Below are positions 26,713-34,358 of a stretch of DNA of 64,000 bases, piece by piece (the stretch's first letter is position 1; every line of letters begins with the position of its first letter). The DNA comes from Stenotrophomonas sepilia (GTDB taxonomy: Bacteria > Pseudomonadota > Gammaproteobacteria > Xanthomonadales > Xanthomonadaceae), in assembly GCF_003244875.1 (NCBI RefSeq), contig NZ_LXXZ01000026.1:248001-312000 (forward strand). Direction: 5' to 3'. Below the pieces are notes generated by a model. The model was not told where the DNA came from. It was given only the letters and a program-made list of their open reading frames with translations, and did not search any database. The translations under genes and the position numbers were made by a program.

Positions 26713-27240
26713 TCACAGTTGCCGCAGCAGGCGCTCGAAGGCCTGCGCGGAGGCCTCCACGTGGCGCTCCAGGCGGTGACCGTCGTCAACCAGCAGCAAC
26801 TGCGCCGAACGCGCCTGCGCCCAGGCAATCACGCCGGCAGCCGGTACCACATCGTCATGCCAGGCCTGCACCACCGTGGTCGGCACCGCAGCGGCGTCCA
26901 GCGCCGGCATCGGGCCCATGGTGGTCGGTGGCACCATCAGGAACAGGCCGGCTACCGGCACCTGCAGCGAGGCGATGGCGGAGATGTAGGCGCCCAGGCT
27001 GGAGCCGGCCAGCACCACCGGCCCCTGACGGGCCGCGATGGCGGCGCGTTCAACCAGACGGCGCAGGCGGGTCGGCACGTCGCCCACCCGGCTGACCTCG
27101 CTCATCGCGTCCAGGTCGGTGTAGTCGGGGCGCTCGTGGGTCCAGCCCAGGCGTTGCGCCACCTCGGCCAGCGCGGTGACCTTGGTCGCCTCCGGGCCGC
27201 TCTCGAAGCCATGGGAGAGGATGCAGTGGCCGCGGCTCAT
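26713..27240 (-). CDS. Alpha/beta-fold hydrolase (esterase/YqiA-like)
   Basis: 175-aa small hydrolase. It starts [16 protein letters not shown] with a His-Gly oxyanion turn, shows the nucleophile elbow GSSLG (in [13 protein letters not shown]), an Asp in [11 protein letters not shown] and the catalytic His in [10 protein letters not shown]. The size is that of single-domain serine esterases. The substrate is unknown. The open frame extends upstream to 27747 antisense to the amidase gene, but the ATG at 27240 starts the conserved fold, so I chose that. It diverges from the amidase gene. Confidence 0.82.
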   Translation of the reverse strand: MSRGHCILSHGFESGPEATKVTALAEVAQRLGWTHERPDYTDLDAMSEVSRVGDVPTRLRRLVERAAIAARQGPVVLAGSSLGAYISAIASLQVPVAGLFLMVPPTTMGPMPALDAAAVPTTVVQAWHDDVVPAAGVIAWAQARSAQLLLVDDGHRLERHVEASAQAFERLLRQL

Positions 27241-27312
27241 GCGCGTGCTCCATGGGCGCGGGCCGGCGAGGAAAGGGAAGGCAGGTTCATGCCGCAATGC
27301 TAGCATCGCCGG

Positions 27313-27879
27313 ATGCCCAACCCGCTCCTGCCCGGCCTGCAGCTGCAGCCCCTGCCCTATCACGACCGACTGCCGCTGCGGGATCCCGCCTCGCTGGAAA
27401 TGGTAGTGATCCACTGCACCGAGCTGCCCGATCTGGCGATGGCCCGCGAGTACGGCGAGCGCGTGCTGTACGACAGCGGCGCCGGCAACAGCGGGCACTT
27501 CTACATCGACCGCGATGGCAGCGTGGTGCAGTACGTGGCGCCGGAACGCGTGGCCCATCACGTGCGCGGCATGAACGCGCATACGCTGGGCATCGAGCTG
27601 GTCAACCGCGGGCGCTATCCGGACTGGTTCGACAGCCGCCACCAGGCGATGGACGAGGCCTACACCGAGCCACAGCTGGAAGCGCTGGAGCGGCTGCTGC
27701 TGGCGCTGGTGGCGCGCTATCCGTCGCTGCGGCGGATTGCCGGGCACGACCAGCTGGATCTGGAGCAGGTGCCGGCCAGCGATGATCCGACGCTGAGGGT
27801 GGCACGCAAGCGCGATCCGGGGCCCTTGTTCCCGTGGGCACGGGTGCTGGCGAAGGTGCCGCTGCAGGGGTTGGAGTAA
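27313..27879 (+). CDS. N-acetylmuramoyl-L-alanine amidase (AmpD-like, Amidase_2)
   Basis: 188-aa zinc amidase that cleaves the bond between muramic acid and the stem peptide. Predicted zinc ligands are His34 (VVIHCTEL), His145 (IAGHDQLD) and Asp168 (KRDPGPLFPW), the same spacing as AmpD His34/His154/Asp164. There is no signal peptide, so it is expected to act in the cytoplasm on anhydromuropeptides as in AmpD-type recycling; whether it or another copy controls beta-lactamase induction cannot be told. SGHFYIDRDGSVVQYV and TLGIELVNRG are typical Amidase_2 strands. Confidence 0.88.
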   Translation: MPNPLLPGLQLQPLPYHDRLPLRDPASLEMVVIHCTELPDLAMAREYGERVLYDSGAGNSGHFYIDRDGSVVQYVAPERVAHHVRGMNAHTLGIELVNRGRYPDWFDSRHQAMDEAYTEPQLEALERLLLALVARYPSLRRIAGHDQLDLEQVPASDDPTLRVARKRDPGPLFPWARVLAKVPLQGLE

Positions 27880-27945
27880 GCAGCAGGGCTGCGCCCTGCA
27901 CCTGCAGAGGCAACGTCAACGTCAAGAGCTGGCATTCCGGGGGAT

Positions 27946-28047
27946 GGCGGGGTGGATCCGATTGCGGGGGACGCCGTAAAGCCATCCATGGCGGCTTGGC
28001 CGCGGCATCCATGCCGCGGACACCCCCGCAACCGGACCCACCCCGCC
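27946..28047. repeat. Structured three-way-junction inverted-repeat element, copy A
   Basis: A long outer stem (27946-27970 with 28023-28047, 25 bp with two non-pairs) encloses a 52-nt core holding two hairpins: GCCATCCATGGC at 27981-27992 and the CCGCGGCAT/ATGCCGCGG stem at 28000-28019. Both hairpins end in the loop TCCA. A second copy at 44032-44135 has the same architecture and core length, with paired base changes. It lies in the 303-nt gap between the convergent amidase and sseA genes. I do not know a family name. Confidence 0.75.
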
Positions 28048-28091
28048 TTCGACAGTTCTCCGCGATCCTTCGAATCGACACGGGGGCGGCT

Positions 28092-28175
28092 CCCGTTGGT
28101 ACGCAACGGGCTCTGACCCCGATTTTCGGTTGATGGGGTCAGAGCCGTTCTCCGTTGGAAAACGGATCCGACCCC
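28092..28175. repeat. Palindrome cluster with GGGGTCAGAGCC element
   Basis: Three nested or adjacent stem-loops: CCCGTTG/CAACGGG (28092-28110), GGCTCTGACCCC/GGGGTCAGAGCC (28109-28146, perfect 12 bp) and a 41-nt element from GGGGTCAGAGCC to GGATCCGACCCC (28135-28175). The last element recurs in inverse orientation at 58726-58764. Together with copy A of the three-way element it fills the gap between amidase and sseA. Confidence 0.65.
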
Positions 28176-28182
28176 GCGCGGC

Positions 28183-29085
28183 TCAGGCGCCGGTCGCCAC
28201 CGGGCGGCTGCTGTCGCTCACCCAACCACTCCAGGAATCGGCATAGATGCGTGCGCCGCTCAGGCCGGCCGTTTCCATCGCCAGCAGCAGGTGGCAGGCG
28301 GTCACGCCGGAACCGCACATCAGCACCACCTGCTGCGGATCGCGGTTGCCGATCACGCCCTGCAGTTCGGCGCGCAACTCCTGTGCGTCGCGCAGGCGGC
28401 CGTCGAGCACGTTCAATGCGAACGGGCGGTTGACCGCGCCCGGCACATGCCCGGCCACCGGGTCCAGCGGCTCCACTTCACCACGGAAGCGTTCACCCGC
28501 GCGCGCGTCGACCAGCCAGCCCGGCGCATGCTTCAGCCGCGCGGTGATTTCATCGGCGTTGGCGATCTGGGTGGTGTCGAAACGGCCTGGGTAATCAGGC
28601 AGCGCGTTCACCCCAGCCTGTCCGCTTTCCAACGCGTGGCCGGCGGCCTGCCACGCGGCGATGCCGCCGTCGAGTACGGCTACCCGGGTGTGACCGATCA
28701 GGCGCAGCAGCCACCACAGGCGCGAGGCGGCCATGCTGCCGTCGCTGCCATCGTAGACCACGACCTGGGTGTCGGGGCCGATGCCCCACTGCCCCAGCTT
28801 CGCAGCAAAGGCATCGCTGTCCGGCAATGGGTGGCGACCATGGCCGACGCGGCTGAGATCGGACAGATCACGGTTGAGATCGGCATGCACCGCAGTCGGT
28901 ATGTGCCCTGCCAGGTACTGGCCGCCCGCAGCCTGCGGGTCGGCCAGCGAAGCACGCGCATCGACCACGCGCACGGCGGTACTGGCGGTGGCGCGCGCGT
29001 CGACCACCCGCACGCCGTCGCCCAGCGCAGCGGCAAGGGTGGCGACATCGACCAGGGTGGTCCACGGCGGATCGATCGGCTTCAT
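28183..29085 (-). CDS. sseA: 3-mercaptopyruvate sulfurtransferase (tandem rhodanese)
   Basis: 300 aa with two rhodanese domains. The active-site loop CGSGVTA with Cys257 in the second domain identifies the mercaptopyruvate sulfurtransferase group (thiosulfate enzymes carry CRKGVT). The first domain has the inactive form with YDGSDGSMAASRLWW. An oddity: the octapeptide VRVVDARA occurs twice, at residues 25-32 and 38-45, as if a 13-residue (39-nt) unit had been duplicated near the N-terminus. Its ATG overlaps the Nudix gene stop as ATGA, so both are in one unit. Confidence 0.9.
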   Translation of the reverse strand: MKPIDPPWTTLVDVATLAAALGDGVRVVDARATASTAVRVVDARASLADPQAAGGQYLAGHIPTAVHADLNRDLSDLSRVGHGRHPLPDSDAFAAKLGQWGIGPDTQVVVYDGSDGSMAASRLWWLLRLIGHTRVAVLDGGIAAWQAAGHALESGQAGVNALPDYPGRFDTTQIANADEITARLKHAPGWLVDARAGERFRGEVEPLDPVAGHVPGAVNRPFALNVLDGRLRDAQELRAELQGVIGNRDPQQVVLMCGSGVTACHLLLAMETAGLSGARIYADSWSGWVSDSSRPVATGA

Positions 29086-29885
29086 TGCACTTGCTCCAGG
29101 CGGCGACGCAGGTTGTAGAGAATGGCGGCGGTCGCCCCCCAGATGCGCTGGCCCGGCCAGCCATACTCAAGGACGTGGCGAACCCGGCCGCGATGATTGA
29201 TTTCGACCTGGCGCAGGCTGTCGGGCGCCATCAGGTAATCCAGTGGCACCTCGAATACCTCGGCCACTTCACTGGGCTGCGGGACCGGCACGAACTCCGG
29301 ATCGACCACCGCCACCACCGGCGTGACCCGATAGCCGGTGATCGTCACGAAGGGATCGAGATAGCCCAGCGCCTGCACCTGGCCGGGCGCCAATGCGATT
29401 TCTTCCTGGCTCTCGCGCAGCGCGGCCGCCAGCGCGTCGCGGTCATCGGGTTCGGTGCGGCCACCGGGGAATCCGACCTGGCCACCATGGGTGCGCAGTG
29501 TTTCGGTGCGACGGGTGAGGATCACCTGTGCGCCGTTGGCGCGCGGCACGATGCCGGCCAGCACCGCCGCCTCCACCGGAGGCCCGGGCGGTAGCAGGTC
29601 GACCAGCTCACTGCGGTTCCAGCCGTCGCCCGCAGGTGGTTGGGCCAAGGGGTGCAGCGCGCGCATCAGTCGCTCGTGGTCGGCCAGCGAGCCACGCAGC
29701 GATTGCTGCAGTTGTTCGCGCAGGGGCTGCACGCGATGCAGGATGCGGCTGCGTTCCTCGTTGCTCATCGACGACCACCGCGCGATCTCATCGATATGCC
29801 GCCCGCAGCCGGTGCATTGCCGGTGCGGATCCAGCGTGCACACTCCGATGCAGGGACTTGCGACAACACGCGCCGTTTCTTCCAT
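29082..29885 (-). CDS. DUF1289-Nudix fusion (CoA pyrophosphatase-like)
   Basis: 267 aa. Residues 10-60 form a DUF1289 unit with four Cys (12, 16, 24, 27 in SPCIGVC and QCTGCGR), probably binding zinc or iron. From about residue 88 follows a Nudix hydrolase with the CoA-pyrophosphatase signature LTRRTETLRTHGGQVGFPGG and the Nudix box ending in RESQEE (Glu ligands at about 158-162). DUF1289 is usually a free small protein; here both are in one reading frame without a stop. Start ATG 29885; the frame is open further up to 29948. The gene is coupled to sseA by a 4-nt overlap. Confidence 0.85.
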   Translation of the reverse strand: MEETARVVASPCIGVCTLDPHRQCTGCGRHIDEIARWSSMSNEERSRILHRVQPLREQLQQSLRGSLADHERLMRALHPLAQPPAGDGWNRSELVDLLPPGPPVEAAVLAGIVPRANGAQVILTRRTETLRTHGGQVGFPGGRTEPDDRDALAAALRESQEEIALAPGQVQALGYLDPFVTITGYRVTPVVAVVDPEFVPVPQPSEVAEVFEVPLDYLMAPDSLRQVEINHRGRVRHVLEYGWPGQRIWGATAAILYNLRRRLEQVQ

Positions 29886-29980
29886 TGTTTGCACCCGCCA
29901 ACAGTAGCGCGATCGGGCTGAATTTGCGCGGGACGATACGACGCCCATGGCGCAGCGCTACAGGTCGCGCACTGCGCAAA

Positions 29981-30013
29981 CAAAAACGCGCCGGTGGGGT
30001 CACCGGCGCGTTT
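29981..30013 (-). terminator. Rho-independent terminator of the FKBP gene
   Basis: A 13-bp stem (29984-29996 with 30001-30013) and a 4-nt loop, followed on the minus strand by a run of T. It lies 17 nt downstream of the FKBP stop. Confidence 0.8.
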
Positions 30014-30029
30014 GGTTTGCTGCTTCGAT

Positions 30030-30734
30030 TTACTTGACGCTGACCAGCTTGATCTCGAACTGCACAGCCACGTTCGGCGGGAACGGGGTGCGCGGATCGG
30101 CACCGTAGGCCTGGTCCGGCGGCAGGGTGACTTCCCACTTCGAGCCTGCCGGCATCTGCAGCAGGGTCTCGCGCATGGCCTTCATTTCGACTTCGCTGAC
30201 CTTGATCGACGGGATCTGCTGGGCCGGGCGGGCTTCGGTCGGGCGCTGGCCGTACGGGAACGGACCGGCCACTTCCAGCTGCACGGTGCTGGCCTGGGTC
30301 GGCTTGGCGCCCTTGCCGGCCTCGATCACGCGGTACTGGACGCCGCTCGGCAGGGACTGCACGCCGGCCTTGGCCTTGTTCGCCGCGATGAACTGGTCGC
30401 TCTTGGTCTTGTTTTCGGCAGCCGCCTTTTCGTACTCGGCCTTGGCGGCCTGGGCACGGCCCTGCTCGCGCTTCTGGAACGCTTCAACGGCCGGCTTCAG
30501 CTGCTCGGCGGTGATCGCCGGCTGCTTCTTGGCGTAGGCATCCTGCAGGCCCTTCACCACCGAGTTGATGTCCAGCTGCTCACCACGACCGGTCAGCTCC
30601 GCCAGGTTGTTGCCGTAGTCGTAACCGAAGTAGTAGCTCAGCTTGCCCTTTTCGGACGAGACGTCCTGGGCGAAGGCATTGCCCGTCAGGGCCAGGGCCG
30701 CGACGGCGACCGCGATAGAACGCAACTTCATCAA
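30030..30734 (-). CDS. FKBP-type peptidyl-prolyl isomerase, periplasmic (FkpA/Mip-like)
   Basis: 234-aa exported folding catalyst. Signal peptide MMKLRSIAVAVAALALTGNAFA, then the Mip/FkpA dimerisation part (LSYYFGYDYGNNLAEL, long helix AQAAKAEYEKAAAENK) and a C-terminal FKBP domain (PSGVQYRVIEAGKGAKPTQ; end AVQFEIKLVSVK). The FKBP core is shorter and less canonical than in E. coli FkpA: where the family has a VHYTGTL segment this one has VQLEVAGPFPYGQ, so isomerase activity may be reduced. It has its own terminator and no co-transcribed neighbour. Confidence 0.85.
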   Translation of the reverse strand: MMKLRSIAVAVAALALTGNAFAQDVSSEKGKLSYYFGYDYGNNLAELTGRGEQLDINSVVKGLQDAYAKKQPAITAEQLKPAVEAFQKREQGRAQAAKAEYEKAAAENKTKSDQFIAANKAKAGVQSLPSGVQYRVIEAGKGAKPTQASTVQLEVAGPFPYGQRPTEARPAQQIPSIKVSEVEMKAMRETLLQMPAGSKWEVTLPPDQAYGADPRTPFPPNVAVQFEIKLVSVK

Positions 30735-30898
30735 ACAGTTCTCCAGGGGTGGTAACTCAGGGACGTTCTGCGCCGCCCTGAGGCGACGGGTTAGGATAAC
30801 GGGCGCAACGTGTAACCGCTACTCACGATGCAGGCTATGACCCGTCTGCGTTTCCAGAGTTCAATATCACTTTTTTTTAACGTTCCAGGAGTTTCCCC

Positions 30899-31681
30899 GT
30901 GGCCGATGCCCTGATCGCTGTCGCTGACGACGGCGCCATCCGCACCGTGACCGTCCAGCGCCCGGACAAGCTCAATGCCCTCAACGCCGCGACCCTGCAG
31001 GCCCTGGCCGATGCCTTCAGCGACGCCGCCGCCGATCCGGAGGTGCGCGTCGTGATATTGACCGGGGCGGGCCCCAAGGCGTTCGTGGCCGGTGCCGACA
31101 TCGCGGAAATGAACACTCTCAGCGCCGTTCAGGGACGTGATTTCTCGCTGCTGGGCCAGGCCCTGATGCGCCAGATCGAACGCATGCCCAAACCGGTCAT
31201 CGCACGCGTGAATGGTTTCGCACTGGGCGGTGGCCTGGAACTGGCGATGGCCTGCCACCTGCGCATCGCCGCAGATACCGCCAAGGTCGGCCAACCGGAA
31301 ATCAACCTCGGCCTGATTCCCGGCTTCGGCGGCAGCCAGCGCCTGCTGCGCCTGTGCGGCCGCGCCGCCACCCTGGAGCTGTGCCTGCTGGGGGCGCCGA
31401 TCAACGCCGCGCGTGCGCTGGAACTGGGCATCGTCAACGAAGTCGTGCCGGCCGACGCGCTGGACAACCGGGTGCAGGACGTCGCCCGCCAGCTGGCACG
31501 CTCGGCCCCGCTGGCCCTGCGTGGCCTGCTCGACGCGGTGCACGTGGGCGGCGAATGCAGCCTGGAGGCCGGGCTGGCATACGAAAGTGCGCAGTTCGGC
31601 CTGCTGTTCGCCACCGAGGACATGCGCGAAGGCACCAGCGCCTTCCTGCAACGCCGCGCGCCGGCCTTCCAGAACCGCTGA
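30899..31681 (+). CDS. Enoyl-CoA hydratase/isomerase family protein
   Basis: 260-aa crotonase-fold enzyme. Both catalytic Glu positions are kept: in GGGLELAMACHLR and GQPEINLGLIPGFGG; the oxyanion-hole segment is AFVAGADIAEM. This is the plan of a short-chain enoyl-CoA hydratase active in fatty-acid or amino-acid breakdown. Start GTG 30899 with CCAGGAG upstream. It is followed 4 nt later by a small gene and then nth, likely one transcript. Confidence 0.88.
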   Translation: MADALIAVADDGAIRTVTVQRPDKLNALNAATLQALADAFSDAAADPEVRVVILTGAGPKAFVAGADIAEMNTLSAVQGRDFSLLGQALMRQIERMPKPVIARVNGFALGGGLELAMACHLRIAADTAKVGQPEINLGLIPGFGGSQRLLRLCGRAATLELCLLGAPINAARALELGIVNEVVPADALDNRVQDVARQLARSAPLALRGLLDAVHVGGECSLEAGLAYESAQFGLLFATEDMREGTSAFLQRRAPAFQNR

Positions 31682-31685
31682 CGCC

Positions 31686-32039
31686 ATGGCATCCCGACCC
31701 AACCCCGCGCAGTTGTTCGCCCGGGTCCAGGCAGACGATCTCGATGGTGCCCTGCAGGCCGGGCTGATGGACTACATCGTCCGTGCCGGCGACGACCGGT
31801 TGCTGCCTGACCACCCCGACCTTCCGCAACGCCTGTGCCAGGCCCAGCAGCAACTGCGCGCGGCCTGGGCTGCACGCGAACGCTACCGCGCCCGTGCGGT
31901 GCGCCTGGCCCGCCGCGAGGCCGAGCGCGATGCACGCCGCACCCCGGCACCAGCCCCGGACGTGAAGCCTGCCCTGCCCGCTGCGGCAGCCGCGATTCTG
32001 GCCCGGGCCAAGGCCCGCGCCAGTGGCAAGGAACAGTAA
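31686..32039 (+). CDS. Conserved hypothetical protein of 117 aa
   Basis: Soluble, rich in Ala, Arg and Gln. The N-terminal half begins MASRPNPAQLFARVQADDLDG and has a helical plan; the rest is basic (RARAVRLARREAERDARR) and ends in a Pro/Ala-rich stretch (APAPDVKPALPAAAAAILAR). It has no known motif that I can see. It starts 4 nt after the enoyl-CoA hydratase stop and its stop overlaps the nth start (TAATG), so it is translated as part of an operon. The basic composition may hint at nucleic-acid contact, but this is speculation. Confidence 0.7.
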   Translation: MASRPNPAQLFARVQADDLDGALQAGLMDYIVRAGDDRLLPDHPDLPQRLCQAQQQLRAAWAARERYRARAVRLARREAERDARRTPAPAPDVKPALPAAAAAILARAKARASGKEQ

Positions 32040-32728
32040 TGGCCACCACGAAAAAGACCGCACGCGCCCCGGCGCGGCGTGGCGGCACGATGCCACGCGC
32101 CGACGTGGTGGAGATGTTCACCCGCCTGCGCGAACTCAACCCGCACCCGAAGACCGAACTGGAGTACAGCTCGCCGTTCGAGCTGCTGGTGGCGGTGGCG
32201 TTGTCGGCGCAGGCCACCGACGTCGGCGTCAACAAGGCCACGCGCCGCCTGTTCCCGGTCGCCAACACGCCGGCGAAGATCCTTGCGCTCGGCGAGGATG
32301 GCTTGAAGCAGTACATCGCCACCATCGGGCTGTTCAACGCCAAGGCAAAGAACGTGATCGCCACCTGCGCGATCCTGCTGGAGAAGCATGGCGGTGAAGT
32401 GCCGCGTGATCGCGAAGCGCTGGAAGCGCTGCCGGGTGTCGGGCGCAAGACCGCCAACGTGGTGCTCAACACCGCGTTCGGCGAGCCGGTGATGGCGGTG
32501 GACACGCATATCTTCCGCGTCGCCAACCGCACAGGACTGGCGCCGGGCAGGAACGTGCGCGAAGTGGAAGACAAGCTGGTGAAGGTGATCCCGGCCGAGT
32601 TCCTGCTCGACGCGCATCACTGGCTGATCCTGCACGGGCGTTATGTGTGCAAGGCGCGCAAGCCGGATTGCCCGGGCTGCGTGATCGCCGACCTGTGCCG
32701 GTTCAAGGAAAAGACCACGGCCGAGTGA
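32039..32728 (+). CDS. nth: Endonuclease III
   Basis: DNA glycosylase/AP lyase for oxidised pyrimidines, 229 aa. The helix-hairpin-helix LPGVGRKTANVV contains the catalytic Lys137, and Asp155 is in VDTHIFRV. Four Cys (204, 211, 214, 220) hold the [4Fe-4S] cluster with the usual C-x6-C-x2-C-x5-C spacing. An Arg/Lys-rich N-terminal extension (TTKKTARAPARRGG) is about 15 residues longer than E. coli Nth. Its ATG overlaps the preceding stop by one base. Confidence 0.95.
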   Translation: MATTKKTARAPARRGGTMPRADVVEMFTRLRELNPHPKTELEYSSPFELLVAVALSAQATDVGVNKATRRLFPVANTPAKILALGEDGLKQYIATIGLFNAKAKNVIATCAILLEKHGGEVPRDREALEALPGVGRKTANVVLNTAFGEPVMAVDTHIFRVANRTGLAPGRNVREVEDKLVKVIPAEFLLDAHHWLILHGRYVCKARKPDCPGCVIADLCRFKEKTTAE

Positions 32729-32733
32729 CGGCA

Positions 32734-32758
32734 GCATCCACGCAGGGCGTGGCTCTAC
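32734..32758. repeat. SMAG-type palindrome (degenerate)
   Basis: GCATCCACGCAGGGCGTGGCTCTAC: the stem CCACGC/GCGTGG with a GTAG end on the minus strand, just after nth. Confidence 0.6.
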
Positions 32759-32924
32759 TGCAACCGGGTCGCAATCCGGGCGTCATACGCAAGCGGTTTC
32801 AATGGCAGGCCCTGCCGTGACGGGGCCTGCGGCGGATGTCTGCCGCGCGTGAACTGTCACATTTACGCAATCTTTACCTTCTAGCCTGCGCGCATCTTCC
32901 CACCTGCCTGCAAGGCTCCTCTCC

Positions 32925-34136
32925 ATGAAACTGCATCACCAACTCCTGACGGTGGCCGTGGTTGCTGCGCTGTATGTGCCGGCTGCACACGCCGAAGTCG
33001 CCATCGACGTGATCGGCGGTTCGGAAATCACCTTCGAAGGCCTGGTCCAGGCCGACGGCAACTGGTTCCACAACGATGTGGTCGACCTCAACGGTGGCGA
33101 CGCCGGCAACGGCAAGAACAGCGAATTCGAACTGCGTCGCGCCGAGCTGGTGCTGAAGGGAAAGGGCCCGGGCAACGTGGAGTGGGTGGTCGGCTATGAC
33201 GCCAAGGCCGACAAGTTCCTCGACACCAACGTGAAGTACAAGCTGCTGGGCAACGCCAACCACTTCCTGCAGCTGGGCCAGTTCAAGCAGCCCAACAGCC
33301 TGGAAGAACTGTCCAGCACCAAGAACAACGATTTCATTTCCAAGGCAGCGGTCACCAATACCTATGCCATCGCCCGCCGCCTGGGCGGCGCGTACAGCTA
33401 CGGCCAGGACAACTGGTCGGTGACCGCCAGCGCCTTCGGCCGCGAGCTGACCCGCAACCTGGCCCACGGCAGCGGCTACGGCGCGCGTGGCACCTGGGCC
33501 CCGATCAATGAAAAGGGCCAGGTCCTGCACTTCGGTCTGAGCTACGTCAACTACGACGCCGACGCCGACACCCTGCGCGTGCGTGCGCGTCCGAATGCCG
33601 ACCTCGCCACTGCCCGCCTGGTTGACAGCGGCAACCTGACCGACACCGACCGCGTCAGCACCATCGGTGCCGAAGCGATGTACTTCCAGGGCCCGTTCAA
33701 GGCCCAGGCCGAGTACTACACCAGCAAGGCCAAGCGCTACGACCACGACAACTACACCAGCGACGGCTACTACATCAGCGGCGTGTGGAACGTCACCGGC
33801 GAGACCTGGAGCTACAAGGGCGGCACTCCGGGCACCGGCCTGCCGAACAACCCGGCCGGCGGCCAGTGGCAGCTGGGCGTGCGCTACGACCACATGGACC
33901 TCAATGACGGCAACCTCGCCGCCAATCCGGTCGCCGGTCGCCCGCCGATCGTCGATGGCGTGCTGGGTGGCAAGATGGACATCTGGACCGTGGGCGCCAA
34001 CTGGTACCTGCGTTCCAACTTCAAGCTGATGCTCAACTACGTGATGGTCGACAGCAAGAAGTACAGCTCCACGGCGCGCGGTTTCGTCAACGACGATCCC
34101 AACATCCTGGAAGCCCGCGCGCAGTTCTTCTGGTAA
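32925..34136 (+). CDS. OprP/OprO-type phosphate-selective porin
   Basis: Outer-membrane porin for phosphate or polyphosphate, 403 aa. Signal peptide MKLHHQLLTVAVVAALYVPAAHA; then repeated short amphipathic strands ending in aromatic residues, a typical start EFELRRAELVLKG, and a terminal Trp (QFFW) as required for barrel insertion. RLGGAYSYGQDNWSVTASAFG matches the OprO/P family. A CTGTCAC half-site at 32854-32860 upstream suggests Pho control but the second half is weak. Together with the pst genes downstream it gives a complete path for phosphate uptake from the outside. Confidence 0.88.
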   Translation: MKLHHQLLTVAVVAALYVPAAHAEVAIDVIGGSEITFEGLVQADGNWFHNDVVDLNGGDAGNGKNSEFELRRAELVLKGKGPGNVEWVVGYDAKADKFLDTNVKYKLLGNANHFLQLGQFKQPNSLEELSSTKNNDFISKAAVTNTYAIARRLGGAYSYGQDNWSVTASAFGRELTRNLAHGSGYGARGTWAPINEKGQVLHFGLSYVNYDADADTLRVRARPNADLATARLVDSGNLTDTDRVSTIGAEAMYFQGPFKAQAEYYTSKAKRYDHDNYTSDGYYISGVWNVTGETWSYKGGTPGTGLPNNPAGGQWQLGVRYDHMDLNDGNLAANPVAGRPPIVDGVLGGKMDIWTVGANWYLRSNFKLMLNYVMVDSKKYSSTARGFVNDDPNILEARAQFFW

Positions 34137-34248
34137 GTCCAGCCACCTGCATTGAACCGCGAAGGCACGGCCCCGGCCGTGCCTTCGTCGTTGCAGAGGT
34201 ACCCGTGCCGCCCTGCCGGCGCAGCGGACGTGACATCCCTCATGACGC

Positions 34249-34299
34249 GTGTCACGCCCGCGTCATATGACAGACGCGGACGTGTCACGCAACCGTTAT
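34249..34299 (+). promoter_or_regulatory. Two Pho-box-like sites upstream of pstS
   Basis: Site 1 at 34249-34266 reads GTGTCAC-GCCC-GCGTCAT and site 2 at 34282-34299 reads GTGTCAC-GCAA-CCGTTAT. Both have the 7-4-7 layout of PhoB-binding direct repeats (CTGTCAT-N4-CTGTCAT). The two sites begin 33 nt apart, three helical turns, so PhoB dimers would sit on the same face of the DNA. Confidence 0.65.
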
Positions 34300-34358
34300 G
34301 GAATGTGCACCGAAACGTCGGGCAACCGCCCTTCGACCACCACCCCAGGAGTCTCCCC

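Noticed and set aside
24459-27095. An 878-codon open frame opposite rlmKL
   Set aside because: The minus strand has complete RlmK and RlmL motifs; the plus frame is a compositional shadow.
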